Positions 7,701 through 16,249 of a stretch of DNA of 64,000 bases are shown here, in pieces. The position numbers and the translations under genes were made by a program. The stretch is from contig DASTHI010000001.1 in NCBI GenBank assembly GCA_035718275.1, forward strand, positions 1 to 64,000. The letters are read 5' to 3'. How positions within the stretch are numbered: position 1 is the first letter of the stretch; each line of letters opens with the position of its first letter. Below the pieces are notes generated by a model. The model searched no databases. It saw only the letters and a program-made list of their open reading frames with translations, and was not told the DNA's origin. The DNA is from Pseudolabrys sp035718275 (GTDB taxonomy: Bacteria; Pseudomonadota; Alphaproteobacteria; Rhizobiales; Xanthobacteraceae).

Positions 7701-9456
7701 GATGCAGATCAAGATGGCTCAGGGCGCCAAGCCGGGAGAAGGCGGTCAACTGCCCGGGCACAAGGTGGACAAGATTATCGCCAAGGTGCGGCATTCGACC
7801 CCGGGCGTTGGACTGATTTCCCCGCCTCCACACCACGACATTTATTCGATCGAAGATCTGGCGCAGTTGATCTTCGATCTCAAGAACGTCAATCCCGCCG
7901 GCGATGTTTCGGTCAAGCTCGTCTCCGAAGTGGGAGTCGGCACCGTCGCGGCAGGTGTCTCGAAGGCTCGCGCAGATCACGTCACGATTGCCGGCTTCGA
8001 GGGAGGAACCGGAGCAAGCCCCCTCACCTCCATCAAACATGCCGGCAGTCCTTGGGAAATCGGCCTCGCCGAGACGCACCAGACGCTCGTCATCAACAGG
8101 CTCCGCGGCCGCATCTCCGTGCAGGTCGACGGTGGAATCCGCACCGGCCGGGACGTCGTTGTAGGCGCCCTGCTCGGCGCCGATGAGTTCGGTTTTGCCA
8201 CTGCGCCGCTGATCGCGGCGGGCTGCATCATGATGCGCAAATGTCATCTCAACACCTGCCCAGTGGGGGTGGCGACGCAGGACCCCGTGCTTCGCAAGCG
8301 CTTCAGGGGTCAGCCCGAGCATGTCATCAACTATTTCTTCTTCGTCGCAGAGGAAGTGCGCGAATTGATGGCTGAGCTCGGCTTCCGCACGTTTGATGAG
8401 ATGGTCGGCCAGATGCAGATGCTCGACCGCCGCAAGCTGGTCGAGCACTGGAAGGCCAAAGGTCTCGATTTCTCGAAGCTGTTCACAAAACCAGCCGCTG
8501 AGAAAGGTACCGCCATTTACAAATGCGAGCCGCAGGACCACAAGATTGCGGATATCCTGGACCGCAAGCTCATCGCCCAGGCGCAAGCCTCGCTCGACCG
8601 CGGCGCACCGGTGCGGCTGCAATCCGTGATTCACAATACCGACCGCGCCTGCGGCGGCATGCTGTCCGGCGAGGTTGCAAAAAGATACGGCCACGACGGA
8701 CTGCCGGATGACACCATCCATGTCCGTTTTACCGGAACGGCAGGCCAAAGCTTCGGTGCCTGGTTGGCACGCGGGATCACATTCGAGCTGGAAGGCGACG
8801 CCAACGATTACGTTGGCAAAGGTCTTTCGGGCGGGAAATTGATTATCCGACCGCCCGCGGATTCCGGGATCGTCCCCGAGGAGTCGATTATCGTCGGAAA
8901 CACTGTTCTCTACGGAGCAATCGAAGGCGAATGCTACTTCCGCGGCGTCGCGGGTGAACGCTTCGCGGTGCGCAATTCCGGCGCCATCGCCGTGATCGAA
9001 GGTGCTGGCGACCACTGCTGCGAATATATGACCGGTGGCGTCGTCGTGGTACTCGGTCGCACCGGACGGAATTTTGCGGCCGGAATGTCGGGCGGCATTG
9101 CCTATGTGCTGGACGAGGATTCGACGTTCAGCTCGCGCTGCAACCTTGCGATGGTCGAACTCGAGCCCGTCCCCGAAGAAGAGCGAATTGCCGAGCAGGA
9201 ATTCGGACATTACAACGATCTGGAAAGTCACGGCCGGGTCGATGTCATGTCCGACCTGACGACAAAAGATGCGGAGCGGCTTTACGTGCTCATTTCCAAT
9301 CACGCCCGTTATACTGGATCGCGCCGCGCCGCCGAGATCCTCGCCGGGTGGAGTCACTATCGGCCGCTTTTCAGGAAAGTCATGCCGGTCGAATACCGCC
9401 GCGCGCTCGCCGAGATGGCAAAGGAGAAGGCTGCCACGATGCAAGCTGCGGAATGA
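4768..9456 (+). CDS. gltB: Glutamate synthase (NADPH) large subunit
   Basis: A 1562-residue GOGAT alpha subunit. It takes ammonia from glutamine and transfers it to 2-oxoglutarate, giving two glutamates. The class II glutaminase nucleophile is C36 (in DKDSCGVGF), exposed by removal of a propeptide as in the family. The FMN/synthase domain contains GGKSNTGEGGEE, and the [3Fe-4S] cluster cysteines are C1153, C1159 and C1164 (C-x5-C-x4-C). The C-terminal beta-helix domain is intact. The ATG at 4768 with a GGAGG ribosome site is chosen over an upstream GTG at 4744. gltD follows after one base, so the two are translationally coupled. Confidence 0.97.
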   Translation: MNEMNRSSGWSAYPTADPGTPPARGLYDPALDKDSCGVGFIADIKGRKSHQLIEDGLQILCNLEHRGAVGADPRMGDGAGILVQIPHKFFAKECAKLGIRLPKPGEYAVGYLFMPQDPNWRQIIRDIYAEVIAREKLTLLGWREVPTDNSTLGESVKPTEPKHMQVFIGRGKTKISQDEFERRLYILRKSISNAIYRRRERRTSGYYPVSISSRTVIYKGMFLADQLCTYYPDLHDPDFESALALVHQRFSTNTFPTWSLAHPYRYIAHNGEINTLRGNVNWMAARQASVSSPLFGSDINKLWPISYEGQSDTACFDNALEFLVQGGYSLAHAMMMMIPEAWAGNPLMDEERRAFYEYNAALMEPWDGPAAIAFTNGKQIGATLDRNGLRPARYLVTRDDRIIMASETGVLPIPEKDIVKKWRLQPGKMLLVDLEEGRLIPDEELKATLARSHPYKEWLGNTQIVLEELPGTANVAPISNLALLDRQQAFGYTQEDLKFLMTPMATTGEEAVGSMGNDTPISALSDRPKSLFTYFKQNFAQVTNPPIDPIREELVMSLVSIIGPRPNIFDLEGTSKAKRLEVRQPILTNEDLEKIRSISTMTGDHFKSSSFDITFPAEHGADGMEWALDALCERAEEEVRNGCNIIILSDRKASVDRIPIPALLACAAVHHHLIRNGLRTSVGMVLETGEPREIHHFACLAGYGAEAINPYLAFETLIAMKGDLPGKPTDEGEIVKKYIKAIGKGLLKVMSKMGISTYQSYCGAQIFDAVGLRQDFVDKYFTGTHTRIEGVGLAEIAEETVRRHRDAFSDAPIYRSMLDVGGDYAVRVRGEDHVWTTETVKQLQHAVRGNSQDHYRAFAQIVNDQNERLLTIRGMFRLKSAEEDGRKPVPLQEVEPARNIVRRFSTGAMSFGSISREAHTTLAIAMNRIGGKSNTGEGGEEADRFKPLPNGDSMRSAIKQVASGRFGVTAEYLVNSDMMQIKMAQGAKPGEGGQLPGHKVDKIIAKVRHSTPGVGLISPPPHHDIYSIEDLAQLIFDLKNVNPAGDVSVKLVSEVGVGTVAAGVSKARADHVTIAGFEGGTGASPLTSIKHAGSPWEIGLAETHQTLVINRLRGRISVQVDGGIRTGRDVVVGALLGADEFGFATAPLIAAGCIMMRKCHLNTCPVGVATQDPVLRKRFRGQPEHVINYFFFVAEEVRELMAELGFRTFDEMVGQMQMLDRRKLVEHWKAKGLDFSKLFTKPAAEKGTAIYKCEPQDHKIADILDRKLIAQAQASLDRGAPVRLQSVIHNTDRACGGMLSGEVAKRYGHDGLPDDTIHVRFTGTAGQSFGAWLARGITFELEGDANDYVGKGLSGGKLIIRPPADSGIVPEESIIVGNTVLYGAIEGECYFRGVAGERFAVRNSGAIAVIEGAGDHCCEYMTGGVVVVLGRTGRNFAAGMSGGIAYVLDEDSTFSSRCNLAMVELEPVPEEERIAEQEFGHYNDLESHGRVDVMSDLTTKDAERLYVLISNHARYTGSRRAAEILAGWSHYRPLFRKVMPVEYRRALAEMAKEKAATMQAAE

Positions 9457-9457
9457 A

Positions 9458-10900
9458 ATGGGCAAAGTCACCGGCTTTCTCGAAATAGAGCGTGAGGATC
9501 GCGATTACCAACCGGTCGCGGAGCGCATAAAGCATTGGCGCGAATTCGTGCTTCCGTTGCCCGAAGACGAATTGCGGCGTCAGGCCGCGCGCTGCATGGA
9601 TTGCGGTGTCCCCTATTGTCATGGGACGAGTCGAATCACTGGAGCGCCCACCGGATGCCCGGTGAACAACCAGATCCCCGACTGGAATGATCTCGTCTAT
9701 CGAGGAAACTGGGAAGAGGCCGCTCTCAATCTTCATTCCACCAACAATTTTCCGGAATTTACCGGGCGCGTCTGTCCTGCGCCCTGTGAAGCTTCTTGCA
9801 CGCTCAACATCAATGAGAACCCCGTTACCATAAAGACGATCGAGTGCCAGATCGCAGACCGCGCAATCGCGCAGGGTCTCAAGCCCGAGAAGCCGCAGCG
9901 CAAGACCGGGAAGAAAGTGGCTATCGTCGGCTCAGGACCGGCCGGACTCGCATGCGCGCAGCAACTGGCGCGCGCGGGCCACGATGTGCACGTCTATGAG
10001 CGTTGGGCCAAAGCTGGAGGCCTGCTACGCTACGGTATTCCCGATTTCAAAATGGAGAAGATCCACGTCGACCGGCGTATCGAGCAGATGCAGGCTGAAG
10101 GCGTCGTCTTCCACTACAACGCGCATGTCGGAGTCAGCCTCCCTGCCGCGCGCCTCGTCGAAGAATACGATGCCGTCGTGCTTGCTGGCGGCAGTGAAAA
10201 GCCGCGCGACCTGCCAATACCCGGCCGCGATCTCAAGGGCATTCATTTCGCGATGGATTTCCTGCCGCAGCAGAATCGGCGCGTGAGCAACGAGCTGCAA
10301 GGAAACGTGGAACCGATTCTTGCCTCGGGAAAGAAGGTCGTGGTGATCGGCGGTGGTGATACAGGCTCGGACTGCATCGGTACTTCGATCCGCCAGGGCG
10401 CGCGTTCGGTCATGAATTTCGAAATCATGCCGCAGCCTCCCGAGCACGAAAACAAGATGCTCACTTGGCCAAACTGGCCCATCAAGCTCCGGATATCATC
10501 CAGTCATGAGGAAGGCGCGATGCGCGAGTTCGCCGTCATGACACAGAAATTCTCTGGCGAGAGCGGGCACGTAAAGAAGCTGCACTGCGTACATGTCGAC
10601 GAGAAATTTCAGCCCATTCCGGACTCTGAGTTCGAAATCGAAGCGGATCTGGTGCTTCTTGCCATGGGCTTTGTGCACCCCGTGCACGAAGGGATGCTCA
10701 AGGAACTCAACCTTTCCTTCGACCAACGCGGCAACGTCTCAGCGGACACGACCACCTATCGCACTTCCTTGCCGAAGGTGTTTGCTGCCGGCGATATGCG
10801 TCGCGGCCAATCGCTGGTGGTGTGGGCGATTCGCGAGGGCCGGCAGGCTGCCCACGCTGTTGATCAGTTTCTCATGGGCGCGACGACACTGCCGCGCTAA
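9458..10900 (+). CDS. gltD: Glutamate synthase (NADPH) small subunit
   Basis: A 480-residue beta subunit that oxidises NADPH and passes electrons through FAD and [4Fe-4S] clusters to GltB. N-terminal cluster cysteines are seen at C46, C49, C54, C67 and at C106, C110, C114. The FAD-binding motif VAIVGSGPAGLACAQ starts near residue 154, and the NADPH-binding motif VVVIGGGDTGSD lies near residue 290. The ATG at 9458 comes one base after the gltB stop. It ends immediately beside the stop of the convergent DUF459 gene, with no spacer for a terminator. Confidence 0.97.
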   Translation: MGKVTGFLEIEREDRDYQPVAERIKHWREFVLPLPEDELRRQAARCMDCGVPYCHGTSRITGAPTGCPVNNQIPDWNDLVYRGNWEEAALNLHSTNNFPEFTGRVCPAPCEASCTLNINENPVTIKTIECQIADRAIAQGLKPEKPQRKTGKKVAIVGSGPAGLACAQQLARAGHDVHVYERWAKAGGLLRYGIPDFKMEKIHVDRRIEQMQAEGVVFHYNAHVGVSLPAARLVEEYDAVVLAGGSEKPRDLPIPGRDLKGIHFAMDFLPQQNRRVSNELQGNVEPILASGKKVVVIGGGDTGSDCIGTSIRQGARSVMNFEIMPQPPEHENKMLTWPNWPIKLRISSSHEEGAMREFAVMTQKFSGESGHVKKLHCVHVDEKFQPIPDSEFEIEADLVLLAMGFVHPVHEGMLKELNLSFDQRGNVSADTTTYRTSLPKVFAAGDMRRGQSLVVWAIREGRQAAHAVDQFLMGATTLPR

Positions 10901-12514
10901 TCAGCGGAAAAGGCTGAACGGGCTAGTGCCGGAAATCGGGCGTGGCGGACGCGGCGCATCATCTCGGGGTGGAGCCCTCTGAATCCTGGGCTTGGCCGCA
11001 TTTTGCGATGATCTGGCGGTGGCTCCCGCCTTCGGCGCGGGCACCTTCTTCTCCGGAGGTGGCGGTGCCGCCGCCGTCTCGGGTGGTTTCGTATCGATAT
11101 GGGCGGGTGCCGGTGCGGCTGGCGCGGTAGCAATTGCTGCTGCGGGAGCCGAGAGAGAAGCCGGCGCCTCACCGCCCTCGCTATCTCGCCGCAGGCTGAA
11201 ATCGTCGGCGCGCCCGGGTGCCGCCGGCACCGGTTCTCCCTTCACGAGGACGCGCGTCGCGACAGCATCGCTATGCGGCGAACTGTTGCCATGACCACCA
11301 AGCAATTCCTCCGAATTGGCAGGCGTGATCGTCAGAGGCACAATCGGTCCGGCGACCGGGCGCGCCGCAGGCTTCCCGTCGGGAACAGGTGCGGTGATCG
11401 GGCCCGATGGCAGCGCGATCGGAGTTGCGCGACTGTTCATGTATCGACGGATTTCACGTTCGACATAGTGAGCGAGCTTCAATGCGCCATTCTTGGTGAA
11501 GTACAGACCGTCGCTCGATCGAAGGCGTCGCATCTGCCCTTCATAGTCCGGGCCAAAATTGGAATATTTGCCCGACTCGTCGACGAAGCCATCCCAAATA
11601 TCGATATAGACGACGCCGGCACGCTCGGCGCGCGCCCGATAGAGATCATTGAGGTACACCACATCTGCCGTCGACTTGCTGCCGCGGATCGATGGCAGAC
11701 CGACCCAGAACACCGGCACGCCCTTGCTTTTGAGCGCCGCGATCGTTTCGTCAATGCGTTTCGAATAGATTTCCGCCCAACGCTCGGTTCGGAACTCAAT
11801 CACTCCGCCCGCTTTCTTTGCGGTTTGCGTCTCGGGGGCGGCGGGGGATTCCTGCTCCTGATCCTCGCCCTGCTCCTTTTTCTCCACGTCCTTATCGCTG
11901 GCCGCCTTTTTTTCGGCTTGCTCCTTTTTTTTGTTCTCTGCTTCCCTGGCGAGATCACGCTCCCGGATACTCTGACGGTCGCTGACCCCCAGCATCATGA
12001 TCACATAGCTCGCCTTTTCCCCATTGAGAATGTCGCGAGCCACGTGCGCCCAATCGAGATCGCCTTTTGATTCGTAACGCAGCAGTCCCGAGTGGACCTT
12101 GTTCTTGCGGATGATCGCAACCTCAGGCGAGTCCGAAAACGCATCTTCCAGGCCATAGGCGAGCCAATCGGCCATACCATCACCCATGACCACAAGGAAT
12201 GTCGTTGGTGCCACCGCGTCGGTTTTTGCCTCCACCTTACGCGGCGGCGGCGCACGGGAGTTGTCTACCGGAGCCTGCGGCTGCTCGTAAGGATTTTCGT
12301 AGGAGCGCTGCGAGCCTCCAAAAAATCCACCAAAAAACCCCCCACCCGAGCGGGACGGACGCTGCCGGCCCAGAAAAGGAAATCTGTCGTCTCGAAACTG
12401 GGCCTGCGCAGGTGAGCTGAACCCGGACGCGAGAATGAACAATGCTCCGCAATCGACGGCGGTCAGGAGGATGACCCCGAACAGCAACCGCAAAAGCGGG
12501 CATCTACAATTCAT
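10901..12514 (-). CDS. DUF459 SGNH-hydrolase family exported protein
   Basis: A 537-residue envelope protein. A hydrophobic export segment (about residues 8-38, ending SPAQAQ) is followed by a Gly/Pro-rich linker. The SGNH-like fold begins at VVMGDGMADWL (G111-D112) and includes MLGVSDRQS and the late block DGLYFTKNGALKLAHY. A highly charged lysine/glutamate insert of about 45 residues interrupts the domain, and the last 150 residues are Pro/Ala-rich and low in complexity. DUF459 proteins resemble cell-surface acyl-esterases, but the substrate is unknown. A lytic transglycosylase gene lies just upstream on the same strand, which fits wall or surface-glycan work. Confidence 0.8.
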   Translation of the reverse strand: MNCRCPLLRLLFGVILLTAVDCGALFILASGFSSPAQAQFRDDRFPFLGRQRPSRSGGGFFGGFFGGSQRSYENPYEQPQAPVDNSRAPPPRKVEAKTDAVAPTTFLVVMGDGMADWLAYGLEDAFSDSPEVAIIRKNKVHSGLLRYESKGDLDWAHVARDILNGEKASYVIMMLGVSDRQSIRERDLAREAENKKKEQAEKKAASDKDVEKKEQGEDQEQESPAAPETQTAKKAGGVIEFRTERWAEIYSKRIDETIAALKSKGVPVFWVGLPSIRGSKSTADVVYLNDLYRARAERAGVVYIDIWDGFVDESGKYSNFGPDYEGQMRRLRSSDGLYFTKNGALKLAHYVEREIRRYMNSRATPIALPSGPITAPVPDGKPAARPVAGPIVPLTITPANSEELLGGHGNSSPHSDAVATRVLVKGEPVPAAPGRADDFSLRRDSEGGEAPASLSAPAAAIATAPAAPAPAHIDTKPPETAAAPPPPEKKVPAPKAGATARSSQNAAKPRIQRAPPRDDAPRPPRPISGTSPFSLFR

Positions 12515-12625
12515 GAAGCTCGCAAAGCCCCCGCGACGACGGGCGATTCGAATGCCCCCGCCACAGCCACATGGACTAGAAGCGGCGAGAATATGTCAAC
12601 TCGAAGGAGAGCGGAACAAGTATCG

Positions 12626-13966
12626 TTAACGGGCACGCAATTGATTCAATACCGCTGCCGAGGCAAATCCATCCGGAACTCGACCGATTTTGGCCTGAAA
12701 CTCTCGAATGGCTGCTCGAGTCCGGATCCCCACCTGACCATCCGGCTCGCCAACATCGTAACCATGCCGCGCCAGCAGCTCCTGCAGCTCGAGCCGCTCG
12801 GTTCTCGATAACACGCGCTCGTATCGCGGCCAGTTCTGCACCAAGGGGCCGCCCCCGCGCAGCCGGTCTGCAAGATGGCCGATGGCCAGAGCGTAGGCTT
12901 CCGCCGGATTGTACTTCATGATCACGCCGAAATTCTCGAGCATCAGAAACCCTGGTCCTTGCACGCCGGCAGGCAGCAGCAGGAATGCATGATCGTCCGG
13001 TCGAGGGAAGGGCTGCCCGCTGGGGCGCTTTATGCCATGGCGCTCCCACTCGCGAATACTCATGGTTCGCGTACGGTCGGCCAGAAGAAAATTGAAAGTG
13101 GCTGGTACCACCACCTCGTAGCCCCAGGTCTGACCGGTGTTCCAGCCATCCTTTTTTAAATTGTTGGCGGTTGACGCAATGATATCCGGAATGGAATCCA
13201 CCACATCGCGCCGGCCGTCCCTGTTGAAATCGACCGCATACCGCTTGAAGGCCGTCGGCATGAACTGGGTCGGTCCGAACGCTCCCGCCCACGAACCTAC
13301 CAGTCGATCGGGACGGACATCGCCGCGCTGCAGGATTTCGAGCGTGGAAAGGAATTCCTCGCGGAAGTAGGCTTGCCGGCGCCCGATGCAGGCAAGCGTT
13401 GCCGTCGACTGAATGACGGGACGCTCGCCGCCGAGCGTTCCATAGTTGGTCTCGACACCCCATATCGCCGCAATGACGTGCCGATCGACGCCATAGATTC
13501 GTTCCGCCGCATCGAAGACGGCGCGATACTTTTCCAGCAATGTTCGTCCCTCTGCGATGCGGTCATCGGTCACCAGGATGTCGAGGTAATCCCAAACCGA
13601 CTTGGTGAACTCGGGCTGATTGTCGAGCAGGTCCATGATCCGTAGATCAGGTGTGAGCCCGGCGGTGTAGCCCGCGAAAACTTTTCGCGAGACGCCTCTC
13701 CTGGCTGCAGCTGGCCACAACTGCGCGATGCACGAATGGAATCCGGCGGCCGCGGCGCGGATCGCATCGGCAGTCATGAGCGGATGGCCGGAAGCTCCAG
13801 ATTGCCCGCTCCATTCTACCTGCTGCCCAGTAGGTGATGGCAATGCGCCGGCCGTGCCCGGTACCGCCGAGGCGGCTTTTATGTCGCGCGTTCCCTCGGC
13901 CGCACCAAATTCGGCGCCGGCGACAGACATTCCCACGATAATGATTGCTGGCAACGCGATGCGCAT
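12626..13966 (-). CDS. MltB-like lytic murein transglycosylase
   Basis: A 446-residue exported enzyme that cleaves peptidoglycan glycan strands with formation of 1,6-anhydro-MurNAc. It has a signal peptide (about residues 1-23), then an SLT2 domain with catalytic E172 in IWGVETNYG, plus GAFGPTQFMP and DGWNTGQTWGYEV. The C-terminal 60 residues form a PG_binding_1 domain (LQELLARHGYDVGEPDGQVG). No lipobox cysteine is seen, so it is probably periplasmic rather than an MltB lipoprotein. The ATG at 13966 begins the signal peptide and has GGGGAAC upstream; a longer open frame lacks an export signal. It is divergent from galU. Confidence 0.9.
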   Translation of the reverse strand: MRIALPAIIIVGMSVAGAEFGAAEGTRDIKAASAVPGTAGALPSPTGQQVEWSGQSGASGHPLMTADAIRAAAAGFHSCIAQLWPAAARRGVSRKVFAGYTAGLTPDLRIMDLLDNQPEFTKSVWDYLDILVTDDRIAEGRTLLEKYRAVFDAAERIYGVDRHVIAAIWGVETNYGTLGGERPVIQSTATLACIGRRQAYFREEFLSTLEILQRGDVRPDRLVGSWAGAFGPTQFMPTAFKRYAVDFNRDGRRDVVDSIPDIIASTANNLKKDGWNTGQTWGYEVVVPATFNFLLADRTRTMSIREWERHGIKRPSGQPFPRPDDHAFLLLPAGVQGPGFLMLENFGVIMKYNPAEAYALAIGHLADRLRGGGPLVQNWPRYERVLSRTERLELQELLARHGYDVGEPDGQVGIRTRAAIREFQAKIGRVPDGFASAAVLNQLRAR

Positions 13967-14112
13967 GCCCGTTCCCCGTCTCGAGCTGATATATCCCGAT
14001 CCTATGGGTGCCCCCGATACCATTTCTGTGGCGTTAATGCTCTAATGTTCTTCTTGCACATCTCCCGCCAAGAGGCGCGCTTTCTGCGCCCGAACAACAA
14101 GTGAATTCTCGC

Positions 14113-14994
14113 ATGAACCGTATTCGCAAAGCCATATTTCCGGTGGCTGGCTTGGGAACCCGCTTTCTTCCGGCAACCAAAGCCATGCCCAAGGAGATGC
14201 TTCCGGTCGTGGATCGCCCGCTGATCCAGCACGTGGTCGATGAAGCGCGGCAGGCAGGCGTCGAACACCTAATTTTCGTTACCGGCCGAAACAAGAGTGT
14301 CATAGAAGATCATTTCGATCGACAATTCGAACTTGAAGTGACGCTAACGGAACGTGGCAAAAATGCGGAGCTTGCGATGTTGTCGCAGGATCTGCCGGAA
14401 GCTGGAACCGTCAGCTTTACGCGCCAGCAATCACCGCTCGGCCTTGGTCACGCGGTATGGTGTGCGCGGGAGCTTGTCGGCAACGAACCCTTCGCGCTGC
14501 TGTTGCCGGACGTATTGGTTCAGCACGAGCCAGGCTGTCTGATGCAGATGATCGAGGCGACCAAGCAACTCGAGCCGAATGCGAATGTCGTTGCTGTTGA
14601 GGAAGTCCCTCCGGAGCGCGTTCACATGTACGGGGTGGTTGGCGTCGGCGCCCGCAAGGGCAAGGCGTTCTCGATCACGAAAATGATCGAAAAGCCCAAG
14701 GCAAGCGAAGCGCCCTCCAACCTGACCCTCACCGGCCGCTACATCCTGCAGCCGGAGATTTTTGAACTCCTTGAGAAGCAGGCAGCCGGCGCCGGAGGCG
14801 AAATTCAGCTCACTGACGCAATGGTGGCTCTCGCGCGGACGCAACCGTTCTTCGGGCTGCAGTTTGACGGCCGAAGCTTCGATTGCGGTTCAAAAATCGG
14901 CTTTTTGGCCGCTAATATCGCCTATGCTCTTCAGCGAGAGGATATTGCGCCTGAGCTTCGCCAGGAAATGCGCCGGATACTGAACGAAGAATGA
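14113..14994 (+). CDS. galU: UTP--glucose-1-phosphate uridylyltransferase
   Basis: A 293-residue nucleotidyltransferase making UDP-glucose for surface polysaccharide and glucan synthesis. The N-terminal signature FPVAGLGTRFLPATKAMPKEML carries the GxGTR nucleotide-binding loop and catalytic lysine region. Later blocks VEEVPPERVHMYGVV and YILQPEIFELLE are typical of bacterial GalU. The ATG at 14113 aligns with relatives; an in-frame GTG at 14101 is the alternative. The stop touches a possible small convergent gene. Confidence 0.95.
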   Translation: MNRIRKAIFPVAGLGTRFLPATKAMPKEMLPVVDRPLIQHVVDEARQAGVEHLIFVTGRNKSVIEDHFDRQFELEVTLTERGKNAELAMLSQDLPEAGTVSFTRQQSPLGLGHAVWCARELVGNEPFALLLPDVLVQHEPGCLMQMIEATKQLEPNANVVAVEEVPPERVHMYGVVGVGARKGKAFSITKMIEKPKASEAPSNLTLTGRYILQPEIFELLEKQAAGAGGEIQLTDAMVALARTQPFFGLQFDGRSFDCGSKIGFLAANIAYALQREDIAPELRQEMRRILNEE

Positions 14995-15135
14995 TCAGCG
15001 CTGCAGACCGAGCATGAGGACGCTGGCCATATAGTCGGCGCTTGGCGAAGTCGAGCGCAGCCAGTCTTGCCTGAATCCACCTTTTAGATGGACACGAGGG
15101 TTGAGCTTGGATCGGAACGCAAAAACGGGCGCCAC
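14995..15135 (-). CDS. Possible small gene, 46 residues, unknown
   Basis: A minus-strand open frame ends directly against the galU stop. It reads MAPVFAFRSKLNPRVHLKGG from a GTG, continues through FRQDWLRS, and ends YMASVLMLGLQR. A TTG at 15141 is another possible start, and a stop lies upstream near 15180. The basic and hydrophobic composition looks protein-like, but I recognise no family and see no ribosome site. It could be a small cationic protein, the tail of a decayed gene, or chance. Confidence 0.25.
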   Translation of the reverse strand: MAPVFAFRSKLNPRVHLKGGFRQDWLRSTSPSADYMASVLMLGLQR

Positions 15136-15229
15136 GCGCAACCCGCGTGCCCCTCGGACCGATCTGGTTAACGGAAGCTAAGTCTTGTGGTTAACGCGGA
15201 GTTGATCGGACCACAGAAGCCTTTAGCTC

Positions 15230-16249
15230 CTACAGCCACCCTTTAAGCTCACGCATCACTACATCGCGTATGACCGCCATGCCTTCCGGAGTGTCATTGA
15301 GGCACGGAATGGCTGCGAAATTCTCCCCTCCGGCATGGCGGAAGATCGCTGCATTTTCCATCGCGATCTCTTCCAGCGTTTCCAGGCAGTCGGCAGCAAA
15401 GCCGGGTGTGATAACGGCAACGCTTTTCACTCCGCGCTGCGCCAGAGTTCTTATCGTCGCGTCTGTGTAAGGTTTGATCCATTCAGCCGTGCCAAAACGC
15501 GACTGAAAAGTCATCACCAGTTTTTCAGGATCGAGTTTCAGCTTCTTGCGCAGAAGTGCGGTCGTTTGCGTGCAATGCTCGAGATAGGGATCTCCCTTTT
15601 CTACGTATGCCTGCGGCATGCCGTGATAGGAAGCAAGGATGATCTCAGGCTTGAACGGAAGCTTGGCTACCTCCGCTGTGAATGAATTTGCCAGCGCATC
15701 GATATAGACAGGCTCGGAATAATAAGGGGCCGCAACTCGCAACGCGGGCTGAAATCGCATCCGGCGGACGGCACGAAACGCTTCATCGCAAACCGTTGCA
15801 GTCGTCGCGGCGGCGTATTGAGGATAGAGCGGCACGACAAGGACCCTCTCGCAGGCCTGGGCCGCCAATGCTTCCAGGCGAGATCTAATCGACGGATTTC
15901 CGTATCGCATTGCCCAATCGACACGGATGCGCTTGTCAACCTTGTCCAGCATTTCATCAAGCTTGTCCGATTGCGCGCGCGTGATGGTCTTGAGAGGCGA
16001 CTCGTCGCGCTGCCTGTTCCAGATTTTCTCGTAGTCGCGACCCTTTCGACGAGGTCGAACCGTCAGAATGATGAGATTGAGAACCAACCACCATTTCAGG
16101 CGATTCTCCTCAATGACACGAGGGTCGGAAAGAAATTCCTTCAAGTAGCGGCGCATCGACCAGTAGTCGGTTGCATCCGGCGTCCCGAGATTGACAAGCA
16201 GCACCCCAATACGATGGGAAGTCCCCGCCGAGACATTGGCCGGACTCAT
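15230..16249 (-). CDS. hemH: Ferrochelatase
   Basis: A 339-residue enzyme that inserts Fe(II) into protoporphyrin IX in the last step of protohaem synthesis. Active-site H209 (in ASYHGMPQAYVEKGDPY) and E256 (in FGTAEWIKPY) are both present, along with the N-terminal LLVNLGTPDATDYWSMRRYLKEFLSDPRV. Its ATG overlaps the stop of the adenylate-forming enzyme gene by 4 bp. It therefore appears to be the last cistron of a long catabolic/transport operon, an unusual place for a haem biosynthesis gene. Confidence 0.95.
   Translation of the reverse strand: MSPANVSAGTSHRIGVLLVNLGTPDATDYWSMRRYLKEFLSDPRVIEENRLKWWLVLNLIILTVRPRRKGRDYEKIWNRQRDESPLKTITRAQSDKLDEMLDKVDKRIRVDWAMRYGNPSIRSRLEALAAQACERVLVVPLYPQYAAATTATVCDEAFRAVRRMRFQPALRVAAPYYSEPVYIDALANSFTAEVAKLPFKPEIILASYHGMPQAYVEKGDPYLEHCTQTTALLRKKLKLDPEKLVMTFQSRFGTAEWIKPYTDATIRTLAQRGVKSVAVITPGFAADCLETLEEIAMENAAIFRHAGGENFAAIPCLNDTPEGMAVIRDVVMRELKGWL

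Noticed and set aside
7654..9471. 605-codon minus-strand open frame over gltB
   Set aside because: It lies wholly antisense to conserved gltB domains and has no recognisable protein motif. Long antisense frames are expected in GC-rich coding DNA.
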